From Glycomyces sp. YM15 (lineage in GTDB: Bacteria; Actinomycetota; Actinomycetes; Mycobacteriales; Micromonosporaceae): a stretch of 64,000 bases of DNA. The notes under the pieces were generated by a model. That model saw only the letters and a program-made list of their open reading frames with translations, was not told the DNA's origin and did no database searches. Positions 43,665 through 51,923 of this stretch are shown here, in pieces. The stretch's first letter is position 1, and the number at the start of each line of letters is the position of its first letter. The position numbers and the translations under genes were made by a program. The DNA lies in NCBI RefSeq assembly GCF_016918015.1, contig NZ_JAERMK010000009.1:1-64000 (forward strand), written 5' to 3'.

Positions 43665-44672
43665 TCAGGCGCCTTCGGTGCCCTCGGCGCGGCGACGCAT
43701 CAGCACGAGCAGGACGATGCCCGCGACGAGCAGTGCGCCCGCGCCGGCGAGGACGTAGGTCAGGGACGAACCCGTGGTGGGCAGCGCACTCCCGGCCGGG
43801 GAGGTCGAGGCCTGGCCCGGGGTGGAGCTCGACGGTGCTGCAGACGACGGCGCTGCAGACGACGGCGCCTCGGAAGACGGTGCCGCGGAGCTGGACTCGG
43901 CGGGGCTCGACTCCGCAGGGCTGGACTCTGCCGGGGAGGTACTGGTTTCGGGCTCCGAAGTGGGTGCGTCAGAGGTCGGGGCATCGGACGTGGGAGCGTC
44001 GGAGGTCGGGGCGTCGCTCGTAGGCGCATCCGAGGTCGGCGCGTCGCTCGTCGGTTCGTCGGAGGTCGGGGCATCCGAGGTCGGGGCGTCAGAGGTCGGC
44101 GCATCGGACGTCGGCGCGTCCGAAGTCGGTGCGTCCGAAGTCGGGGCGTCGGTCGTGGGCTCTTCCTCCGTCTCGCCCGGGCAGGTGTGAGTGACGTTGA
44201 AGTTCTCGTCCTCGTCCCCGTTCTTCACCTCAGCCCAAGCGTCGACGAGGATCCAACCTGCCGGCACGCCCACGTAGGCGTGCTTGGCGCTGCCGCTGTT
44301 TCCAGCGGAGACGATCGTGGCCTGCTCGGTGTGCTCGTCGCCGTCCTCGTCCTCGAACACGGCCGTGACCGAGACGAACTCGTCGCCGGCCTTGTTGGGG
44401 AGCACGAAGACCCAGCCGTCGTAGTCGGCGGGCTTGTCGCCCGGGATCTGGTGGTCCTCGCCGCACTTGGTCTCGAATTCCTCGTCGTCGGCAGCCTTGT
44501 TCGTGTGCGCGTCTTTGAGGTCGAGGGTGACGGTGCTGTCGATGTCTTCAGCACCGCCGCCACCGCCGCCGTTGCCGGCGAAGGCGGGGATGCTGATCGC
44601 GAGCGCAGTCGCTCCAGCGAGGCCTGCGGCTCCGAGGATGCCGAGTCGCTTCTGACGGCGTGTGAGGTTCAT
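43665..44672 (-). CDS. LPXTG-anchored surface protein with APTSD repeat stalk
   Basis: Sortase substrate attached to the cell wall. The 335-residue product has a signal peptide (MNLTRRQKRLGILGAAGLAG start, cleavage near AFA-GN at residue 33). A folded head of ~130 residues follows, with Cys pairs and [20 protein letters not shown]. Next is a stalk of about thirteen APTSD/EPTSD pentapeptides, then an SPAESSPAESS/SSAAPSS-type Ser/Ala/Pro region. The cell-wall signal is LPTTG, a hydrophobic helix and an RRRAEGTEGA tail. The head shares DGWVFVLP with the next LPXTG protein, so the two are paralogous. No sortase gene is in the window. Confidence 0.88.
   Translation of the reverse strand: MNLTRRQKRLGILGAAGLAGATALAISIPAFAGNGGGGGGAEDIDSTVTLDLKDAHTNKAADDEEFETKCGEDHQIPGDKPADYDGWVFVLPNKAGDEFVSVTAVFEDEDGDEHTEQATIVSAGNSGSAKHAYVGVPAGWILVDAWAEVKNGDEDENFNVTHTCPGETEEEPTTDAPTSDAPTSDAPTSDAPTSDAPTSDAPTSDEPTSDAPTSDAPTSDAPTSDAPTSDAPTSDAPTSEPETSTSPAESSPAESSPAESSSAAPSSEAPSSAAPSSAAPSSSTPGQASTSPAGSALPTTGSSLTYVLAGAGALLVAGIVLLVLMRRRAEGTEGA
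43955..44160. repeat. Degenerate 15-bp tandem repeat encoding APTSD
   Basis: About thirteen 15-bp units on the minus strand encode APTSD, with codon variation between units (one encodes EPTSD). Synonymous differences show the array is not freshly expanded, but length change by slippage is likely. Confidence 0.85.
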
Positions 44673-44902
44673 GGGTTTGCTCTCAGTGATGGGTGGCCGG
44701 AGTGATCGAAGATGCCGGTCTCGATGACGCCCGTGCGCGACGGTGTCCGGTTCGGACGGAAGGGAGGTGCCCGACCGGGAAGTGGGCATTGCATCCACGC
44801 CCGCGGCGGGGTCCGCGTTGCGCCGCATTCGGATGATCACGGCATCAGCCGAACGGTTGACCTGCGCAAACGTGGTGGATTCGGGCAACCGGCGGCGGAC
44901 GC

Positions 44903-44939
44903 GACGACGCCCCCGAGACCCGGTCTCGGGGGCGTCGTC
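44903..44939 (-). terminator. Terminator after the second LPXTG gene
   Basis: Arms gacgacgcccccgagacc and ggtctcgggggcgtcgtc pair perfectly over about 17 bp with a tiny loop, 130 bp downstream of the minus-strand LPXTG gene that ends at 45069. The rest of 44673-45068 has no gene and holds the promoter of the first LPXTG gene. Confidence 0.8.
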
Positions 44940-45068
44940 AGAGCTGTCCGGGCCGGGCTGTGGGACCCGGGCCGTCGTGACCCGTTGGCGGAGTTGCCGG
45001 TTCGGGCACCGACCGCTGGTCCTCACCAGGTCGGTGCACCGCCGGTCGACATGCTGCGGGGCGGCGGA

Positions 45069-45770
45069 CTACCAGTCCTGGGCCTCGCGGCGGCGGCGCT
45101 GGATCATGTACAGCGCGGCACCACCGGCGGCGAGCGCCGCGGCCGAGACCAGGGCGACCGTCAGCGGAGTGCCGGTGACCGGCAGGTTCGAGCCGACCGG
45201 GGAGGTCGAGGCCTCGCCGGGGGTCGAGGACTCCTCACCCGGGGACGAGGGCTCCTCGCTCGGGGAGGACGGCTCCTCGCCGGGGCTGCTGGGCTCTTCC
45301 TCGCCCGGCTTGCCGGGGCAGGCGTGGGTGAGGTTGAACTTGGCACCCTCGTCGGGGTCGTTGACGAGGGCCTCGGCGCCCGTGAGGGTCCAGCCGGCGG
45401 GCGTGATGATGTACGCCTTGTTGTCGCCCGAGCCCGAGACGATCGCACCGTCGGTGTCGGTGCTCAGCACCTGGACATCGCCGTTCCCGTCCTCGTAGGT
45501 CGCGGTGACCGAGATGAAGTTGCCTTCGGCTCCGGCGGCCGCGGGGAGGACGAACACCCAACCGTCCACATCGGCGGTGAGGTCGTCGGGCAGGTTCTCA
45601 CAGGAGACGTCCTCGAAACCCGCGGCGGTCGTGGGCACGTTGCCGGGGTTGATGGAGATGACGACTTCGGCGGCTTGCGCGGTGCCGGCGAAAGCCAGCG
45701 AGCCGAGGAGGCCCGCTGCCGCAGCGGCGCCGATGGCGCCGGACGTCGCGAAGGGTTGCTTGAGTTTCAT
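45069..45770 (-). CDS. LPXTG-anchored surface protein, smaller paralogue
   Basis: The 233-residue product has a signal peptide (cleavage near AQA-AE at residue 33) and a head of ~115 residues with two Cys and the same [20 protein letters not shown] pattern as its neighbour. The stalk is short, made of [23 protein letters not shown] repeats, and the protein ends in a LPVTG sorting signal, a helix and RRRREAQDW. It is probably displayed on the cell wall; the ligand is unknown. A GGAGAG ribosome site precedes the ATG at 45770. The head resemblance suggests tandem duplication followed by stalk divergence. Confidence 0.88.
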   Translation of the reverse strand: MKLKQPFATSGAIGAAAAAGLLGSLAFAGTAQAAEVVISINPGNVPTTAAGFEDVSCENLPDDLTADVDGWVFVLPAAAGAEGNFISVTATYEDGNGDVQVLSTDTDGAIVSGSGDNKAYIITPAGWTLTGAEALVNDPDEGAKFNLTHACPGKPGEEEPSSPGEEPSSPSEEPSSPGEESSTPGEASTSPVGSNLPVTGTPLTVALVSAAALAAGGAALYMIQRRRREAQDW

Positions 45771-46119
45771 TTGAGTGAGCTCTCCGTTATTCATCTGCCA
45801 AAGGAGCGAACGTGCCGGATTCGTGATGGGCATTTGCATAACGCGCCCGGAGAACATGAGGTTGCAGCACATTCAGGTAACGAAAGGCAGCCGAACGGAG
45901 GAGTGGGGGAGCGGAGACGGCGGCGCCCCGCGAGGAAGGCCGCGGGGGCGTCGGCTGCCGTGATCGTCACGCGGAGGCGATCGGCCTCCTCGTTGCCGCG
46001 AAACGCTAACGCGGAGTTGGACTCCCGCCATGCTGCTTGCCGGGGCAGGTGTGCCGCGAGCGCGTTCGCGACTGCGAACGGCGGCGCCGGTCGGGTCGCG
46101 CTCCGACCCTCGGCGGAAA
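45771..46119. other. Intergenic region upstream of the GH95 gene
   Basis: 349 bp with no credible gene. It holds the promoter of the smaller LPXTG gene and, around 45923-45950, an imperfect GC hairpin (gcgccccgcg / cgcgggggcg). The frame of the GH95 gene is open through the region, but I see no plausible upstream start with family similarity. Confidence 0.5.
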
Positions 46120-46133
46120 GATCCTATAGGATC
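46120..46133. promoter_or_regulatory. 14-bp perfect palindrome, probable -10/operator of the GH95 gene
   Basis: GATCCTATAGGATC is a perfect palindrome ending 6 bp before the ATG at 46140. TATAGG within it is placed as a -10 element for transcription beginning at or near the ATG, which would give a leaderless mRNA; no ribosome site is present. ATCCTATAGGAT-like sites are typical of GntR-type repressors, so an operator overlapping the -10 is plausible. Confidence 0.6.
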
Positions 46134-46139
46134 GTGTAC

Positions 46140-48425
46140 ATGTCAGCAGCATTGAAGCTCACGTATGACACCGCTCCCGGCGCCTGGCACGAGGGCCTTC
46201 CCATCGGGGAGGGCCGCATCGGCGCGATGCTGTGGGGGCCCCGCATCGAACTCAACGAGGACGGCTTCTGGGCGGGCGACGGCTCCTGGAGCGTTCCCGA
46301 AGGCGCCGAAGGCCTCGCGGCCCAGGCCGCCGAAGCGGTCCGCCGCGGCGACTACTTCGCCGCCGACCAGCTCGTGACCGGCATGACCGGCAAAGAAGCC
46401 GATGCCTACCAGCCCGCCGGCGCCTTCGTCGTGACCCACTCCGACGACGCCGGGCCGGACTCGGCGACGCTTGCGAGCCGTCCATCGGCAGAGCGGCGCG
46501 AACTCGACCTCCGCGACGGCCTCGCCACGATCACGCGGGGTCGGGTCGCCCACCAGGCCTTCGCCTCCGCCGACTACCAGGTCATCGCCCTGCGCTGGAC
46601 TGCCGACGAACCGTTCGACCTCGAACTGCGCTTCGAGTGGCCCCACGAAGGCGGCACCGCCGCCGCGGGCGCCACCGAATTCGACTTCACCGGCATCGCG
46701 CCCGTCAGCGTCGTCGGCGGCGACCCCGACTACTCCAAGAGCGAAGGCGTGCGCCGGCTCGGCCTCAACACCCAGGTGCGCTGCGACGGCGACATCGCCG
46801 AAACCGAAGGCGGCCACCGCATCCAGGGCGCCCGCAGCGTCGAGGTCTACATCGGCCTCCGTTCCGACTTCGACGAGCGGACCGCGCTCGAGGCGGCCCG
46901 CGACGATGCCCGCCGGGCCGCCGCCGCAGGCTGGTCCGGCGTCCTGGACACCCACGTCGCCGCGCACCGCGAGATCATGGACCGCGTCAGCCTCGACCTC
47001 CGTCCACAGGCCCCTGTGGACGACGCGACGACCGCCGAACGCCTGCGCCGCCGCGCCGCGGGCGGCACCGACGAAGACCTCGCCGTGCTCGCCTTCCAGT
47101 TCGGCCGCTACCTCCTCGTCGGCTCCTCGCGGCCCGGCACCCAGCCCGCGAACCTGCAGGGCATCTGGAACCACCACGTCACCCCGCCGTGGAACTGCGA
47201 CTACACCACGAACATCAACGTGGAGATGAACTACTGGCCCGCCGAGACCTGTGCGCTCCCGGAGTTCCACGAGCCGCTGTTCAGCCTCGTCGGCGACCTC
47301 GCGCGCACCGGCGTGGAGACCGCGCGCCGCCTCTACGACGCGGGCGGCTGGTGCTGCCACCACAACACCGACTACTGGCGCATCACCACGCCGGTGCAGC
47401 ACCGGGCGTGCTGGCAGAACTGGCCCATGGCCGGCCTGTGGCTCTCGATGCACCTCGCCGAACGCTGGCGCTTCTCCCGCGACGAGGAGTTCCTCGCCGA
47501 CCACCTGCCGCTCGCACTGGGCGCGGCCCGGTTCGCGTTCGACCGGCTCTCCGAGGGCAAGGACGGCACGCTCGTCACCAGCCCGGCCACCAGCCCTGAG
47601 AACGAATTCGTCACGCCGGAGGGGAACTCGGCGGTCGACGAGTCCACCGGGATGGACGCGACGCTCGTGCGCGAGCTCTTCGCGTTCATCCTCGAAGCCG
47701 CCGACGTGGTCGCCGAGGTCCTCCACGGCGACGACCTCCAGCTCGTCAAAAGCATCAAAGAGGTCATGCCGCGCCTGGCCGGCCCGAAGATCGGCGCCGA
47801 CGGCCGCCTCCTCGAATGGGCCGACGAGCGCGAGGAGTCCGAGCCGCACCACCGGCACGTCTCGCACCTGTACGGGGTCTACCCCGGCGACTCCTTCGCC
47901 GACTCCCCCGAACTTCTCGAAGCCGCGAAGCGGAGCCTCGAGGCGCGCGGCGACGCGGGCACCGGCTGGTCCCTCGCCTGGAAGACCGCGCTGTGGGCGC
48001 GCCTGCGCGACGGCGACCGCGCGCACCGCCTGCTCGGCGAGTTCCTGACGCCCGTGGGATTCCGGGGCGAGGGCGCGGAGTACGCGGACGGCGGGGTCTA
48101 CAGCTCGCTGCTGTGCGCGCACCCGCCGTTCCAGATCGACGGGAACTTCGGCACGACCGCCGCGATCGCCGAGATGCTCGTCCAGTCGCACCGCACCGAG
48201 GGGGGCGCGCCCGTCATCGAGCTGCTGCCCGCGCTCCCGAGCGCCTGGCCCGAAGGGGAGGTCCGCGGCCTGCGGGCCCGCGGCGGGGTCACGGTCGAGC
48301 GGCTGGCCTGGAGCGGCGGCGAGGTGACGGCGCTGACCTTGGTGTCCACATGCGACACCGAGGTGTGGGTCCTCGGCAAGGCGGTCCGCCTGGCCGAGGG
48401 CGAGTCCTGGTCCGCGGAGATCTGA
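46140..48425 (+). CDS. Glycoside hydrolase family 95 (alpha-L-fucosidase or related)
   Basis: Inverting enzyme releasing alpha-1,2-L-fucose (some family members act on L-galactose). The 761-residue product has an N-terminal beta domain starting [20 protein letters not shown] and an (alpha/alpha)6 barrel. The family residues are in place: the N-x-N pair in [14 protein letters not shown], Glu in [10 protein letters not shown], and Asp in [18 protein letters not shown]-terminal beta domain follows. There is no signal peptide, so it acts inside the cell on imported oligosaccharide. No sugar transporter is adjacent. The palindrome directly upstream suggests tight, substrate-responsive control. Confidence 0.93.
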   Translation: MSAALKLTYDTAPGAWHEGLPIGEGRIGAMLWGPRIELNEDGFWAGDGSWSVPEGAEGLAAQAAEAVRRGDYFAADQLVTGMTGKEADAYQPAGAFVVTHSDDAGPDSATLASRPSAERRELDLRDGLATITRGRVAHQAFASADYQVIALRWTADEPFDLELRFEWPHEGGTAAAGATEFDFTGIAPVSVVGGDPDYSKSEGVRRLGLNTQVRCDGDIAETEGGHRIQGARSVEVYIGLRSDFDERTALEAARDDARRAAAAGWSGVLDTHVAAHREIMDRVSLDLRPQAPVDDATTAERLRRRAAGGTDEDLAVLAFQFGRYLLVGSSRPGTQPANLQGIWNHHVTPPWNCDYTTNINVEMNYWPAETCALPEFHEPLFSLVGDLARTGVETARRLYDAGGWCCHHNTDYWRITTPVQHRACWQNWPMAGLWLSMHLAERWRFSRDEEFLADHLPLALGAARFAFDRLSEGKDGTLVTSPATSPENEFVTPEGNSAVDESTGMDATLVRELFAFILEAADVVAEVLHGDDLQLVKSIKEVMPRLAGPKIGADGRLLEWADEREESEPHHRHVSHLYGVYPGDSFADSPELLEAAKRSLEARGDAGTGWSLAWKTALWARLRDGDRAHRLLGEFLTPVGFRGEGAEYADGGVYSSLLCAHPPFQIDGNFGTTAAIAEMLVQSHRTEGGAPVIELLPALPSAWPEGEVRGLRARGGVTVERLAWSGGEVTALTLVSTCDTEVWVLGKAVRLAEGESWSAEI

Positions 48426-48440
48426 TCAGGACATAAGGGA

Positions 48441-48468
48441 GCGGCCGGAGCCTGATGGCTCCGGCCGC
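48441..48468. terminator. Bidirectional terminator after GH95
   Basis: A perfect 12-bp stem (gcggccggagcc / ggctccggccgc) with a tgat loop lies between GH95 and the converging secreted-protein gene. Confidence 0.85.
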
Positions 48469-48493
48469 ATGGGTATGAAGGTCGCCTAGCGGA

Positions 48494-48991
48494 TCAGCAG
48501 TCGACCGCGGCACCGCTCTGGAGCACCGCGACACCGCAGACGTTCCAGTCGAACGCGCCCGTCGCGTCGACGTTCACCAATGACACCCCGCTTCCGGTCG
48601 CCATCGGTTCGCGCTTGTCCGCGATCGAGTTGTCGCATTCCACGTCATCGGGCGCGGCCGCGACCGCGACGCCGCAGACGTTCCACTTCGCGAAGTCGCG
48701 CATGTCGACGTTGACCGCCGACATGCCGGCGTTGTCCGCCGAGGCTTCGGCATTCGCCGCATCGAACGCCTCGGCACCGGGGGATCCTCCGGTGCCGAGG
48801 ATGCTCGCACAGGCGGGGTCCGCGAAGGTCCCGGCGGCTTCCTCCTCGCAGACGGCGGTCAACGCCGTCGGCCCGGTCTCGACCGAGGCCACTGTCAGCC
48901 AGTCCGGCGTCGAAGCCGAGGCCTGCGCGCAGGAGAACGCCGCAGCGGCGGCGGCGACAGCCGAAGCCACGACCATGGGCTTGTATTGCAT
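48494..48991 (-). CDS. Secreted protein with two diverged chaplin-like W-x-x-C-G-x-x-V units
   Basis: The 165-residue product has a signal peptide (MQYKPMVVASAVAAAAAAFS start, cleavage near ASA-ST at residue 27). It contains two units: SAVNVDMRDFAKWNVCGVAV and VSLVNVDATGAFDWNVCGVAV, each followed after about 9-11 residues by a second Cys. The unit pattern (LVN-x-D, W-x-x-C-G-x-x-V, Cys) is like a degenerate form of the units in the three genes upstream and resembles chaplin/small secreted domains. The N-terminal half of the mature chain has an extra Cys pair and no recognised fold. Last of four related genes on this strand. Confidence 0.75.
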   Translation of the reverse strand: MQYKPMVVASAVAAAAAAFSCAQASASTPDWLTVASVETGPTALTAVCEEEAAGTFADPACASILGTGGSPGAEAFDAANAEASADNAGMSAVNVDMRDFAKWNVCGVAVAAAPDDVECDNSIADKREPMATGSGVSLVNVDATGAFDWNVCGVAVLQSGAAVDC

Positions 48992-49050
48992 GCCTCTGAC
49001 CTAACCTTTCGGATCCGGCTCGAACGGACGAAGGATTCGGACCGTGCGGG

Positions 49051-49563
49051 CTAGAAGTCACCCTGGTCGTCGCCCTTGCTCGGGCCGTCCTGCTCGCCGT
49101 TGCCGCAGTCCTGGCCGCTGATCTGGGTCAGCACGTTCTGGCCGCAGATCTGCCACTGCGCCGCGTCCGAGGCGTCGCCGTTGACCAGCGACAGGTCGCT
49201 GGAGCCCGTGCCGGAGCCCGAGTCGGCCCCGTCGCTGTTGTCGCAGGGCTGCCCGTCCGGCTGGGCCAGCACGTTCTGGCCGCAGATCTGCCAGTGCGCC
49301 GCGTCCGAGGCGTCGGCGTTGACGAGCGACAGGGCGCCGCCGTCCACACCGGAGCCGCCCGCCTCCGAACCGGAGTTGTCGCAGTCCTGCCCGCCCGGCT
49401 GGGCCAGCACGTTCTGGCCGCAGATCTGCCACTGCGCCGCGTCCGAAGCGTCGATGTTGGCCAGGCTGAGGTCGCCCGCGTTGACCTGCGCCATGGCCGG
49501 CGCGGCCGATCCGAGTGCGGCGAAGCCGGCGGCGATTGCGACGGCGACTGTGGTCTTACGCAT
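49051..49563 (-). CDS. Secreted three-unit chaplin-like repeat protein
   Basis: The 170-residue product has a signal peptide (MRKTTVAVAIAAGFAALGSA, cleavage after AMA). Three units follow, each of the form DLSLANIDASDAAQWQICGQ followed by NVLAQP, a few residues and C-(D/G)-N. Gly/Ser/Asp linkers separate the units, and the tail is acidic. Each unit has two Cys, probably one disulfide. Chaplins of streptomycetes have a similar N-V-C-G-N-x-V core and coat aerial hyphae, but they are far more hydrophobic; the present protein is polar, so the role is open. Its units are nearly identical in DNA to those of the next two genes. Confidence 0.8.
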   Translation of the reverse strand: MRKTTVAVAIAAGFAALGSAAPAMAQVNAGDLSLANIDASDAAQWQICGQNVLAQPGGQDCDNSGSEAGGSGVDGGALSLVNADASDAAHWQICGQNVLAQPDGQPCDNSDGADSGSGTGSSDLSLVNGDASDAAQWQICGQNVLTQISGQDCGNGEQDGPSKGDDQGDF

Positions 49564-50275
49564 GATGTTGCAGTTCCTTTCGATGATGTGGCGGGACGGA
49601 CCGGGATTCGGCCCGTCCCCAGAACAATGCCGGTTGCGCACCGGCGAGCGAGTTCAGTTGCCGTTGCCGCAGGGCTGGCCGCTGACCTGGGTCAGGATGT
49701 TCTGGCCGCAGATCTGCCAGTGCGCCGCGTCCGAAGCGTCGGCGTTGACCAGCGACAGGGCGCCGCTGTCCACACCCGAGTCGCCGCTGCCGGCGTCGGT
49801 GTTGTCGCAGTCCTGCCAGCCCGGCTGGGCCAGCACGTTCTGGCCGCAGATCTGCCAGTGCGCCGCGTCCGAAGCGTCGATGTTGACCAGCGACAGCTCG
49901 CCGGCGTCGACGCCGTGAGCGGCCATGGCGGGAGCCGCGGCGCCGAGAGCGGCGATGCCTGCGGCGGCCGCGATGAGAGCGATTGACTTACGCATGGTGA
50001 TCCCCTTGTTCCTGAGGTCGATTTCGAAGCGAGAGCGGGCCGCAGCGGACCCGCTCCCTCGGCTCGTCTAGTTGTTGCCGCACATCTGGCCGACCAGCGG
50101 CGAGACGCCGACGTTCTGGCCGCAGATCTGCCAGTGCGCCGCGTCCGAGGCGTCGCCGTTGACCAGCGACAGGTCGCCGCTGTCCACACCCGAGTCGCCG
50201 CTGCCGGCGTCGGTGTTGTCGCAGTCCTGCCCGCCCGGCTGGGCCAGCACGTTCTGGCCGCAGATCTGCCAGTGC
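49131..50275. repeat. Seven copies of a near-identical coding repeat across three genes
   Basis: The 20-mer ttctggccgcagatctgcca occurs seven times, at about 49135, 49274, 49414, 49700, 49838, 50114 and 50254, in each WQICGQN-coding unit. Surrounding bases (cagtgcgccgcgtccgaagcg or close variants) also match. The sharing of flanks between genes suggests duplication with ongoing gene conversion. Confidence 0.88.
49654..49995 (-). CDS. Secreted two-unit chaplin-like repeat protein, copy 1
   Basis: The 113-residue product has a signal peptide (cleavage near AMA-AH at residue 26) and two units, ELSLVNIDASDAAHWQICGQ and ALSLVNADASDAAHWQICGQ, each followed by N-(V/I)-L and a closing C-x-N. The inter-unit linker NTDAGSGDSGVDSG is identical to that of the gene at 50068-50409, so the two are recent duplicates. 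The gene ends in the unit with QPCGNGN. A leader of about 70 bp separates it from the next copy, with its own start region. Confidence 0.82.
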   Translation of the reverse strand: MRKSIALIAAAAGIAALGAAAPAMAAHGVDAGELSLVNIDASDAAHWQICGQNVLAQPGWQDCDNTDAGSGDSGVDSGALSLVNADASDAAHWQICGQNILTQVSGQPCGNGN

Positions 50276-50409
50276 GCCGCGTCCGAAGCGTCGATGTTGG
50301 CGAGGCTGAGGTCGCCCGCGGCGACGCCGGGAGCGGCCATGGCGGGAGCCGCGGCACCGAGAACGGCGACGCCGGCGGCGAACGTGGCAGCGGTAAGAAC
50401 TTTGCGCAT
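50068..50409 (-). CDS. Secreted two-unit chaplin-like repeat protein, copy 2
   Basis: The 113-residue product has a signal peptide (cleavage near AMA-AP) and two units: DLSLANIDASDAAHWQICGQ, then DLSLVNGDASDAAHWQICGQ. The second ends differently, NVGVSPLVGQMCGNN, closer to the chaplin-like ending of other actinobacterial small secreted proteins. It shares the NTDAGSGDSGVDSG linker with the adjacent copy. First gene of the four-gene group on this strand; promoters and leaders are separate, so these may be independent transcripts. Confidence 0.82.
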   Translation of the reverse strand: MRKVLTAATFAAGVAVLGAAAPAMAAPGVAAGDLSLANIDASDAAHWQICGQNVLAQPGGQDCDNTDAGSGDSGVDSGDLSLVNGDASDAAHWQICGQNVGVSPLVGQMCGNN

Positions 50410-50613
50410 GATGCTGTTCGTTTCCTTCTTGGTTGCGCGCCCGGGGACCCGGACGTCTGCGATCTGGTTTCCCGCCCCGTTCGGAGCGGTGGTACGACTG
50501 GCTTCCGCGCGTCGGAGCGCCGGAGGGCGTGGGATCGAGACCCCATGCACTGCAACCGGAGGGAGAGTTTGAAGGCGGACTTCAAGTTCCCCGCGCACCG
50601 ACGCGCGGAGGCC

Positions 50614-51624
50614 CTAGTCTGGGGCGACGGACAGCTCGGCGGCGCGGTCCAACGGCCGCCCCAATTCCCCGATCACCGTGCGGGAGAGTGACACCTCTTC
50701 CCCCGCGGCGGACGGGGAGACGCAGACAGCGGTGTGGCCGCTGTCGACGCTGATACCTGCGGTCGAGCCTGTGGCTCCACCGGGGATGATCTTCAGGTCA
50801 GGCAGTCCGGGGCCGTCGTACAGCCACGGTCTGGCCGAGGTGCGCGGCAGACCGCGCACGTCCTCGACGGTGGATCGCTCCGTCCCCCGCTCATGTTCGG
50901 CGGAGCACTCGGCGGCGGCGGCCGGCCGGCCGCTGTTCGCTCCTGGGAGCGACGCCGCCACCTCGTTGGAGACCTGCTGTGCCGCAAGCGAGGTGAAGCT
51001 CGGTTGTCCTGCGGCTCCGACGGGGACGCTCCCGGGCGTCGTCCCATCGTCGAGGCGCAGGCCATCGGTCACCAGTCGCGCCAGTACGTCGACCGGATCG
51101 GTCGAGGGCGCGACAGTCTCGTAGACACCGGGCACCGCGGGGGCCGGGCCGTCCGCAATGGAGGCCGTTCCCTTCACCAGGTTTCCCACCAGCGGTGCCA
51201 CTACTTCGGCAGTGCGGTCTCCGACGGACTCGTCATCCAAGTCGAGTAGGCCAGGCACGGCATCGCCCTGCAACGCAGTGCGTACGGCCCCATCCGCCTC
51301 GTCCACCAGGGATCCCACCGGCTCGTCCAGGCCCGACACCAGCCTCGAGACCTCCCCCTGCACCGCCGTCGCCCGATGTCCCTGCTGGTTCTGCGGGACC
51401 AGTCGCGCGGCCAGGCGCGACATGTCGGACACCTCTGCGGAGAGGGGGTCGGTCATCGCGGCAAGGCCCTGCGATGCTGTGGAATCGTCTGATGCCCAAG
51501 CGGATGCAGCCAACGCGAAGGCCCCTAGAAGCAGGGAGCCGAATGCGGTGAGCGCGGCGCCGAGGAAGAATCGGAGCACGCTGAAGCGGCGAGTGACCTC
51601 GCTGCCTCCGGCGATGCGTCCCAT
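50614..51624 (-). CDS. Secreted or membrane-anchored protein of unknown function
   Basis: The 336-residue product has an N-terminal hydrophobic segment (FLGAALTAFGSLLLGAFALAAS, about residues 19-40) that could be a signal peptide or anchor. A long chain follows, rich in Ala, Val, Asp and Gly, without recognised domains. Helical amphipathic stretches (DMSRLAARLVPQ, EVSRLVSGLDEPVG, RTAEVVAPLVGNLV) suggest a surface alpha-helical protein. Only two Cys are seen. The ATG at 51624 follows GGGGGAGAC. It is upstream of and on the same strand as the chaplin-like genes, and divergent from glnII. I cannot assign a function. Confidence 0.65.
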   Translation of the reverse strand: MGRIAGGSEVTRRFSVLRFFLGAALTAFGSLLLGAFALAASAWASDDSTASQGLAAMTDPLSAEVSDMSRLAARLVPQNQQGHRATAVQGEVSRLVSGLDEPVGSLVDEADGAVRTALQGDAVPGLLDLDDESVGDRTAEVVAPLVGNLVKGTASIADGPAPAVPGVYETVAPSTDPVDVLARLVTDGLRLDDGTTPGSVPVGAAGQPSFTSLAAQQVSNEVAASLPGANSGRPAAAAECSAEHERGTERSTVEDVRGLPRTSARPWLYDGPGLPDLKIIPGGATGSTAGISVDSGHTAVCVSPSAAGEEVSLSRTVIGELGRPLDRAAELSVAPD

Positions 51625-51783
51625 CGTCTCCCCCGTCGTCCTGATCCTGAGCGCGAGCGTTCTCGCCGCTCGCAATTGTTAGAACGAAAAGGGACTGATC
51701 GGGGATACGGGGTGAAACAGATTTTATCCCCGAAAATAGGGTGAGCCGGACTCACAGCGTTTCATTGCTCACGCACAGCAGCG

Positions 51784-51800
51784 GTTAACACACTGTTTAC
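51784..51800. promoter_or_regulatory. Candidate GlnR-like site upstream of glnII
   Basis: GTTAACACACTGTTTAC, read on the other strand GTAAACAGTGTGTTAAC, contains two GT-x-AAC-like half-sites 5 bp apart. GlnR in streptomycetes controls glnII through gTnAC/GaAAC half-sites. The fit is loose and the spacing may not match. The rest of 51625-51923 contains promoters but no gene. Confidence 0.3.
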
Positions 51801-51923
51801 ATGACTTCAACGAGCGAGAAATTGCTTCTTGGGAGCGTGGCAGCACAGCTTCACGGCTCCCCTGCTTCACGGCGCGGATCGAGCCAGGCTGGACCGCGTC
51901 ACCGTTTGAAGGGCTCCTACCTG

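Noticed and set aside
44712..46139. Open upstream extension of the GH95 reading frame by 476 codons
   Set aside because: It is antisense to the smaller LPXTG gene and shows no family similarity; GH95 begins at 46140.
46143..48191. Long antisense frame opposite the GH95 gene
   Set aside because: Composition is Val/Gly/Ala/Glu shadow coding; the plus strand has all GH95 catalytic residues.
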